From the NCBI GenBank assembly GCA_018398765.1, contig JAHBMJ010003468.1, positions 1 to 10,611 on the forward strand: 10,611 nt of DNA. Reading direction: 5' to 3'. Source of the stretch: Chromera velia (lineage: Eukaryota; Sar; Chromeraceae). Both the position numbers and the translations under genes were made by a program. The notes under the pieces are model-generated. The model searched no databases and was not told the origin of the DNA. It worked only from the letters and a program-made list of their open reading frames with translations. Positions 7,501 through 10,611 of the stretch are shown here, one piece after another; position 1 is the first letter of the stretch; each line of letters begins with the position of its first letter.

Positions 7501-9350
7501 CTCTGAGAAGAGAAGACCTAGAGAAGGTGGAAGTCTCTCACAAATAGAGAATGGTGGGGGAGTGCGCAGCCTCGGCATAGCCGGTCATTCTGGAGGAGAC
7601 GGCGACGCACCTGAGATATAACAGTCAGTTAGTCTGACTGTCCGTCTCACAATTACATGTCGGTATGTCTCTTCATCTATAAGGCACGTGAGATATCTAC
7701 TCGACTTTCAATTGCCAGGCCTCATTTCAGATGTCGATGTAACTTGGTGGATTTTTCATTGAGAGCGAATTAGAGGTAGATGCACATGTGCGGACACACG
7801 CCGCTCCATCATCCGTCACACCAAACAGAGTGAATATACGTATAAAGCATCCAAGTATGTTCATTCGTCTCCTTTCCCTGCCTGTCTGCCTATATGCAAT
7901 GAGCGTTGACACCGACACGCGGCAGTACCTGTTCACCTTCCCCATGCCTGATGAGAAGAGAGTCCGGGTGGGGGCGGTCCTTCAATTTGCGGAAAAGGAA
8001 AAGGCACGTTCTAGGGCACGTTTGTCTAGCTTTGTTCGAGTCTGCCTGCCAAGCTGCCTAGCTATCTAGCCTGTCGGTGTCTTAGACTAGTCTGTCTGCT
8101 TTTATAGCTGATGGACCAGGTATGACTCTCTGTCTGTGCCCTGATCTGTCACTTCTTTTGTTGAGTCTCCTCTCTTTCTTGAGTACTCGTCGTCTGCGTC
8201 TCTCTCGCCCCCACAGCATAGTGCAACAGCAAGTAGTCGTACTGTATTTCCCTTCCTTTTCCCTTTCCCTTTCTTTTCCACACTTTGGTCATTTCTTTAT
8301 TTTCTTTCTCCAACAATTGCTGAGGTTTTTTTTCTCCGCACGCCTTCTGGTCTTTGTATGCATTTGCTTTTCCTTCTCTCCTGTCAGCTTTGATCTTTCC
8401 TCCTCTGTTGGGACTCCCAGCTGTTTTTCTTCTCTGTAATTTCATTTTCTTCGTATATCCATCCGCTTGCAGGATTTTGAGTACGACAGCATATACGATC
8501 ACCAGAACACATTCCATAAGCAGGTAGGAGAACTCACTCTCTCCCCTTTTCCTTTTTGATGATCGTGGTATCGAACACGTCCATTTGACTCCATACACTG
8601 TGAGTCGATCTTTCCTTCAGACTCACTGACTGGTTCTCTATCAGTACTGATTTCTTGTCGGTCAAGCCCGTTGCTCCAGTCTGTTGGTGGCACTGCACAA
8701 GGCCTACAACAAAAAAAGATAGAAAAGCAGGGAGACAATAAAACGGGCAGTAAGTGCATATATGTAAACAGAGACAGATACACACGAACACAGGAAAAAT
8801 TAGGAGGGTGAAGAAGATGACAAACAAACAGATGGACAGACACGTGTAAACATACATAGTGTACACAAACAGAAAGAAAAAAGGGCGGGGTTGTCAAAGA
8901 AATGAGACAGGCAAACTGTCAAAAGTCGTTTGTGCAACCCAGATACACCTGCACTGTACACATGTGTGTAGACATATTCATGTATGCAGATCATAATGCA
9001 GCTAGTGAAGCTCATGGCCTCTTGTCTAGAGAGAGCTGGGGACTGGGCTGTTTTCTTCGACCTTCAAGGGGACGAAGGCCCTGGTAAGAGGACGAAAGCC
9101 CCGGCACGCGACCGGCAGCGACTGCTTCCGATCCCCCCGCGTCTTGTAGTCCGACTGCACAGAGTGGGGCAAAGTCAAAGGAGTGGACGGACGGACGGAC
9201 ACAGAGGGGGATGCGGTGGCCTCTAGGTCCTTGGAGGCAGGTGGTGGAGAAGGGGACGGAGGGGAGAGTAAGTTCGGAAGCCTGGGTTGGATACTGAGTG
9301 GGCAGAAGGAGAGAGTGGAGACCACGACAACCCGAATGACGGGAGTATAA
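4469..9350 (+). CDS. Unidentified multi-exon protein gene (about 300 residues)
   Basis: Proposed exons: 4469-4525, 4767-4802, 5050-5109, 6407-6443, 6715-6842, 7124 to about 7221/7224, 7478-7526, 7904 (or 7926)-8003, 8473-8523, 9002-9083 and 9163-9350. Support is indirect. Most islands follow a TGCAG-type acceptor, look protein-like in one frame, and most consecutive phases agree. Unresolved are the donor after 7221/7224, the phase between 7526 and 7904/7926, and a GC donor at 8004. I recognise no family. The middle (MFSAFAAALFILGK plus YAISF) could be one membrane segment. The last exon is rich in Gly, Glu and Thr and looks disordered. No signal peptide is evident after MIDPACANHGRILPSIDMQ. 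There is an in-frame TAG at 4448 and no AG between it and the ATG at 4469, which makes that ATG the likely initiator. The frame is intact except where noted. A hAT element sits in the third intron. Confidence 0.6.
4767..4802 (+). CDS. Second gene, exon 2 (alternative end at 4910)
   Basis: After GTTGCAG (ending 4766) the phase-0 frame reads VYDYSFQEPFFG, then GTGCAG at 4803 could be the donor. This keeps phase 0 into exon 3. Another frame of the same island stays open to 4910, includes VKLWIEAISRDDWDSIFALI, and has donors at 4891 (GTCAGT) and 4911 (GTAACA). The 4910 end also reaches exon 3 in phase 0, but it needs a phase-1 upstream exon that I do not see. The short form is slightly preferred. 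Confidence 0.4.
5050..5109 (+). CDS. Second gene, exon 3
   Basis: Preceded by a strong pyrimidine tract ending TTCTGTGCAG and followed by GTCAGT (5110). Phase 0 at both ends. Encodes VCIRGAAGPFDRKLPFHVWQ. The other two frames stop within or just after the exon. Confidence 0.65.
5213..5220. repeat. Left target-site duplication of the hAT element
   Basis: CTCACTCA, identical to 6168-6175 on the other side. The flank is itself CTCA-rich, which slightly weakens the match by chance, but it coincides with the inverted ends. Confidence 0.8.
5221..6167. mobile_element. Non-autonomous hAT DNA transposon (947 bp)
   Basis: The left end CAGTGCATTGAA is repeated in inverted orientation at the right end (TTCAATGCACTG, 6156-6167). 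It fits the hAT terminal pattern (Y-A-R-N-G). The element is flanked by a perfect 8-bp duplication CTCACTCA (5213-5220 and 6168-6175), the hAT target-site length. Five direct copies of GCAATAATT lie close inside the ends (5234, 5249, 5272, 5313 and 6103), as expected for subterminal transposase-binding motifs. It is AT-rich, unlike its host intron. Autonomous hATs are several kb, so this copy is internally deleted and cannot encode a full transposase. It lies in the intron between exons 3 and 4 of the second gene, on which it may have no effect. Confidence 0.85.
5654..5845 (+). pseudogene. Truncated transposase N-terminus with BED-like zinc finger
   Basis: The frame starts MSYCGLAPEHIFKHF, then GSAETNDKGEVIKGKYACLLC, and stops at 5843-5845. 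The aromatic HIFKHF segment, a linker and a C-x2-C (CLLC) preceded by KGKYA resemble the first half of a BED finger, the DNA-binding N-terminus of many hAT transposases. The histidine half is poor (TLHHASLYF) and no DDE catalytic region or hAT dimerisation motif follows inside the element. An in-frame ATG at 5618 would add 12 residues. A canonical donor GTAAGT at 5760 overlaps the finger. It is most likely a remnant left after internal deletion. Confidence 0.45.
6168..6175. repeat. Right target-site duplication of the hAT element
   Basis: CTCACTCA directly after the terminal CACTG of the element. Confidence 0.8.
6407..6842 (+). CDS. Second gene, exons 4 and 5
   Basis: Exon 6407-6443 follows TCTGCAG and encodes VIAFNAPDRAAP plus one base, with donor GTCTAT. 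Exon 6715-6842 follows GCATGCAG; its first two bases complete a Gly codon and it continues PFTKEDEFLMANFGSNAMTV to KDMLID, with donor GTCAGT at 6843. The phase 1 to phase 1 match across the 271-bp intron and the well-mixed composition of exon 5 make this the most secure block of the gene. No domain is recognised. Confidence 0.7.
7124..7526 (+). CDS. Second gene, exons 6 and 7 (joint unresolved)
   Basis: Exon 6 starts in phase 0 at 7124 after CTCCAG (a start at 7115 also fits) and reads SSVTNVTNLMFVTRNALKQM then FSAFAAALFILGK. Exon 7 (7478-7526) follows AATGCAG and reads YAISFQKALRREDLEK, with donor GTGGAA at 7527, or GTCTCT at 7533 if two residues longer. The only nearby GT donor for exon 6 (7229) lies behind an in-frame TAG (7226-7228). 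The phase that joins the exons would need a donor at 7222 (GA) or 7225 (AT), or an earlier GTTCAG at about 7183. The hydrophobic run across the joint could be a membrane segment. Confidence 0.5.
7904..8003 (+). CDS. Second gene, exon 8 (GC donor)
   Basis: The frame reads VDTDTRQYLFTFPMPDEKRV then RVGAVLQFAEKEK. The acceptor may be 7902-7903 (ATGAG, behind a good pyrimidine tract, phase 2) or 7923-7925 (CGGCAG, phase 0 and directly compatible with exon 7). The best donor in phase with the next exon is AAG followed by GCACGT at 8004, a GC-AG type intron. An ATG at 7899 in the same frame means this could alternatively start a separate gene. Confidence 0.55.
8473..8523 (+). CDS. Second gene, exon 9
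   Basis: Bounded by CTTGCAG and GTAGGA, 51 bases, phase 0 at both ends. Encodes DFEYDSIYDHQNTFHKQ. The other frames are a stop or low-quality sequence. This is a clean, small acidic/aromatic exon. Confidence 0.65.
9002..9350 (+). CDS. Second gene, exons 10 and 11 with stop codon
   Basis: Exon 9002-9083 follows AATGCAG and encodes LVKLMASCLERAGDWAVFFD then LQGDEGP, with a good donor GTAAGA. A 79-bp intron ending CTGCACAG (9162) keeps phase 1. The final exon (9163-9350) reads EWGKVKGVDGRTDTEGDAVA and continues to TRMTGV with stop TAA at 9348-9350. It is Gly/Glu/Thr-rich and probably disordered. If the intron is retained, the frame instead runs to a TAG near 9224 with an Arg-rich tail. Confidence 0.6.
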
Positions 9351-9430
9351 TTCTACAAAGTGAAGAAAAGGAGACCACTGAGCAAATTCAATGAATGGGT
9401 TTCCCGCTTTTCTAGGCGGGGTAGATATTG
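9351..9430. other. Short 3' flank of the second gene with a GC hairpin
   Basis: Just after the stop codon lies CCCGC (9403-9407) with its partner GCGGG (9416-9420) across an 8-base loop. This is a stable small hairpin at the edge of an AT-rich block. Its role is unknown; it overlaps a CTAGGCG motif (9412-9418). Confidence 0.5.
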
Positions 9431-9845
9431 AAGCCAGTATTGAAAAAGACTATACATGTATTTTAAAATCTTTATATATGAGTTTATTCCTAGGTTTATT
9501 CTATATAAAGCTGGATCCCTCGCTAATAATTTCTTTTTTAAAAAACTGTTTAAAAATAAAATTCAGCTTTTTTAAAAAAATCATTTCAACGAAATCGTTA
9601 GATCACTTATTAAACAATACTATATAATACTTTTATAAGTTCTCATTTAATTAGTTAATTATGATAACACTTTGCAATATAAATATTAAACACATAATAA
9701 ACACATAACAAAATTATAATGATAAAACATTTGAAATTCGACTCGCACTCATCCCAAACGCAAGTTAAAATACAAGTCACTAGCTGCATGTATCTCTACA
9801 TACACAAATCCATATATAGTATCTATTAAGGATTAAGCTTGGTGA
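9430..9845. other. AT-rich block, no gene seen
   Basis: The base composition changes abruptly to very AT-rich sequence with A and T runs and many stops. A 78-codon plus frame (9391-9627) is Leu/Ile/Phe/Lys-rich as expected by chance here. I found no convincing inverted ends or target duplication. Candidates are an unrecognised element or inserted organelle DNA. Confidence 0.5.
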
Positions 9846-10032
9846 GATACATGATACACAGCTTTACGGAGAGTCCAGGGAGGAGAGGATCAACAAATAC
9901 CTCAAGCCTCCTATCAGTCTCACTAGATCGAGACGTTTCTCTACGCACTGTTGTTCATAATCAATTCTTTTAGGCGTACCACACTTTATGACCCCGCAAA
10001 GTATCCGTGAAAGCGAGGAATTTCGGAGGAAA
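9846..10032. other. Non-coding flank between AT-rich block and MITE
   Basis: Mixed-composition sequence with no open frame of note and no recognised motif, ending in the left target-site copy at 10025-10032. Confidence 0.5.
10025..10032. repeat. Left target-site duplication of the MITE
   Basis: GGAGGAAA, identical to 10278-10285. Confidence 0.78.
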
Positions 10033-10198
10033 CTAGGCGATGCACAGTGATAAAAAAAAAGAAAAAAAAAATTTGGAGAAGCCTAATCTTTTTTATTTTT
10101 TTTTCTATTATTTTATTGGAAGTGCCAAACATATAACAAAAACACATCTAACTACAAAACCTACCTTTGCTAAGTTTGCTTGGACCTTTGACCACTAG

Positions 10199-10229
<31 letters not shown>

Positions 10230-10277
10230 TCGACATGTCTATTCTTTTTTTTTTTTTTACCACTGTGCGTCGCCTAG
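10033..10277. mobile_element. MITE of 245 bp with 17-bp inverted ends and 8-bp target duplication
   Basis: The left end is CTAGGCGATGCACAGTG (10033-10049). The right end, read on the minus strand (10277-10261), is CTAGGCGACGCACAGTG, one mismatch in 17. Both ends continue inward into long A-runs on their own strand. The element is flanked by a perfect duplication GGAGGAAA (10025-10032 and 10278-10285). The interior is AT-rich and non-coding, so it depends on a transposase encoded elsewhere. An 8-bp duplication suggests hAT, but the CTAGG end does not fit the usual hAT Y-A-R-N-G start, so the superfamily is open. Confidence 0.82.
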
Positions 10278-10285
10278 GGAGGAAA
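10278..10285. repeat. Right target-site duplication of the MITE
   Basis: GGAGGAAA directly after the terminal CGCCTAG. Confidence 0.78.
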
Positions 10286-10540
10286 CTCAACAACTATATC
10301 CCACTGTAATTACTGCAGCGCTGGCTTCCGACAGCCTAAATTTGCAAGTAAGCTTACAAATATCATAACATCGAGGTGGTTCTGTCCAGTCAGTATTGAT
10401 ACTGGTAATGCTCAGGGTAGGGAAAAAGGTAGGGTATGAGGTTAGGTTATAGCTTATTGGCCCTCTAGTCTAGGCGTCCGCTAGAGAGAAAAAAAAAAAA
10501 GATCCCCCAAAACCCTTTACTTTTTTTCTTTTTCAGGTAA
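10286..10540. other. Non-coding sequence right of the MITE
   Basis: No gene seen. It contains a short inverted repeat CTCTAG/CTAGAG (about 10463-10486) that encloses another CTAGGCG (10470-10476), followed by an A-run and, after CCCCCAAAACCC, a T-run. Confidence 0.5.
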
Positions 10541-10611
10541 ACAACTGTTGTTGAAGTGTTGCACAAATGTTGTTTATGTGTTGCACAACTGTTGTTATAA
10601 GTGTTGTTCGG
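10541..10611. repeat. 22-bp tandem repeat at the window edge
   Basis: Three units start at 10541, 10563 and 10585. Each begins ACAA(C/A)TGTTGTT and ends GTGTTG, with a variable middle. The core ACAACTGTTGT is an odd palindrome. The array may continue beyond the window. Confidence 0.75.

Noticed and set aside
8149-8598. 149-codon minus-strand ORF
   Set aside because: It is antisense to a pyrimidine-rich intron and to the clean exon at 8473-8523. Its Lys/Arg/Glu richness follows from composition.
9026-9325. 99-codon minus-strand Ser/Pro-rich ORF
   Set aside because: It is a shadow of the last two exons of the plus-strand gene, which has better phase and splice support.
9391-9627. 78-codon plus-strand ORF
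   Set aside because: It lies in AT-rich DNA, is Leu/Ile/Lys/Phe-rich as expected by chance, and shows no motif or splice context.
10494-10540. CCCCCAAAACCCTTTA as a telomere-like tract
   Set aside because: It is not a repeated unit and has no array on either side.

Overview
The window reads as nuclear DNA of an intron-rich eukaryote with low gene density. Coding sequence sits in short islands between long introns full of microsatellites and pyrimidine tracts. The 3' splice sites are mostly (T/C)GCAG followed by G, 5' splice sites are degenerate, and there are DNA transposons. This fits an alveolate-like protist such as a chromerid (Chromera-like), coccidian or dinoflagellate relative. That placement is an inference from style, not from a diagnostic gene, and other algae cannot be excluded. 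I see no bacterial operon structure, rRNA, tRNA or CRISPR.

Layout. (1) 1-1610: the 3' part of a plus-strand nitroreductase-family gene. Two exons (335-453 and 1280-1610) join in frame across an 826-bp intron that carries a long CTTT/CTTC polypyrimidine tract. The 5' exons lie left of the window. (2) 1611-4468: no convincing gene. It holds a post-gene tail, a GAT-rich stretch, a (TTGA)n microsatellite next to a GC-rich patch with a minus-strand ORF (possibly a decayed retroelement), and a degenerate tetranucleotide pyrimidine satellite. (3) 4469-9350: a second plus-strand gene of at least ten short exons whose reading phases can be chained into a protein of about 300 residues. I do not recognise the product. 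It has one possible membrane segment and a Gly/Glu-rich C-terminus. Several joints use unusual donors or possible microexons. (4) 5221-6167, inside an intron of that gene: a 947-bp non-autonomous hAT element with 12-bp inverted ends, a perfect 8-bp target duplication, repeated subterminal motifs and a remnant resembling a BED-type zinc finger. (5) 9351-10611: non-coding DNA, with a very AT-rich block, a second MITE (245 bp, 17-bp inverted ends with one mismatch, perfect 8-bp target duplication), recurrent CTAGGCG motifs and a 22-bp tandem repeat at the right edge.

The two genes lie on the same strand about 2.9 kb apart, and nothing in the sequence links them functionally. The best-supported items are the nitroreductase exons and the two transposons. 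The weakest are the exact joints of the second gene, which need transcript data.
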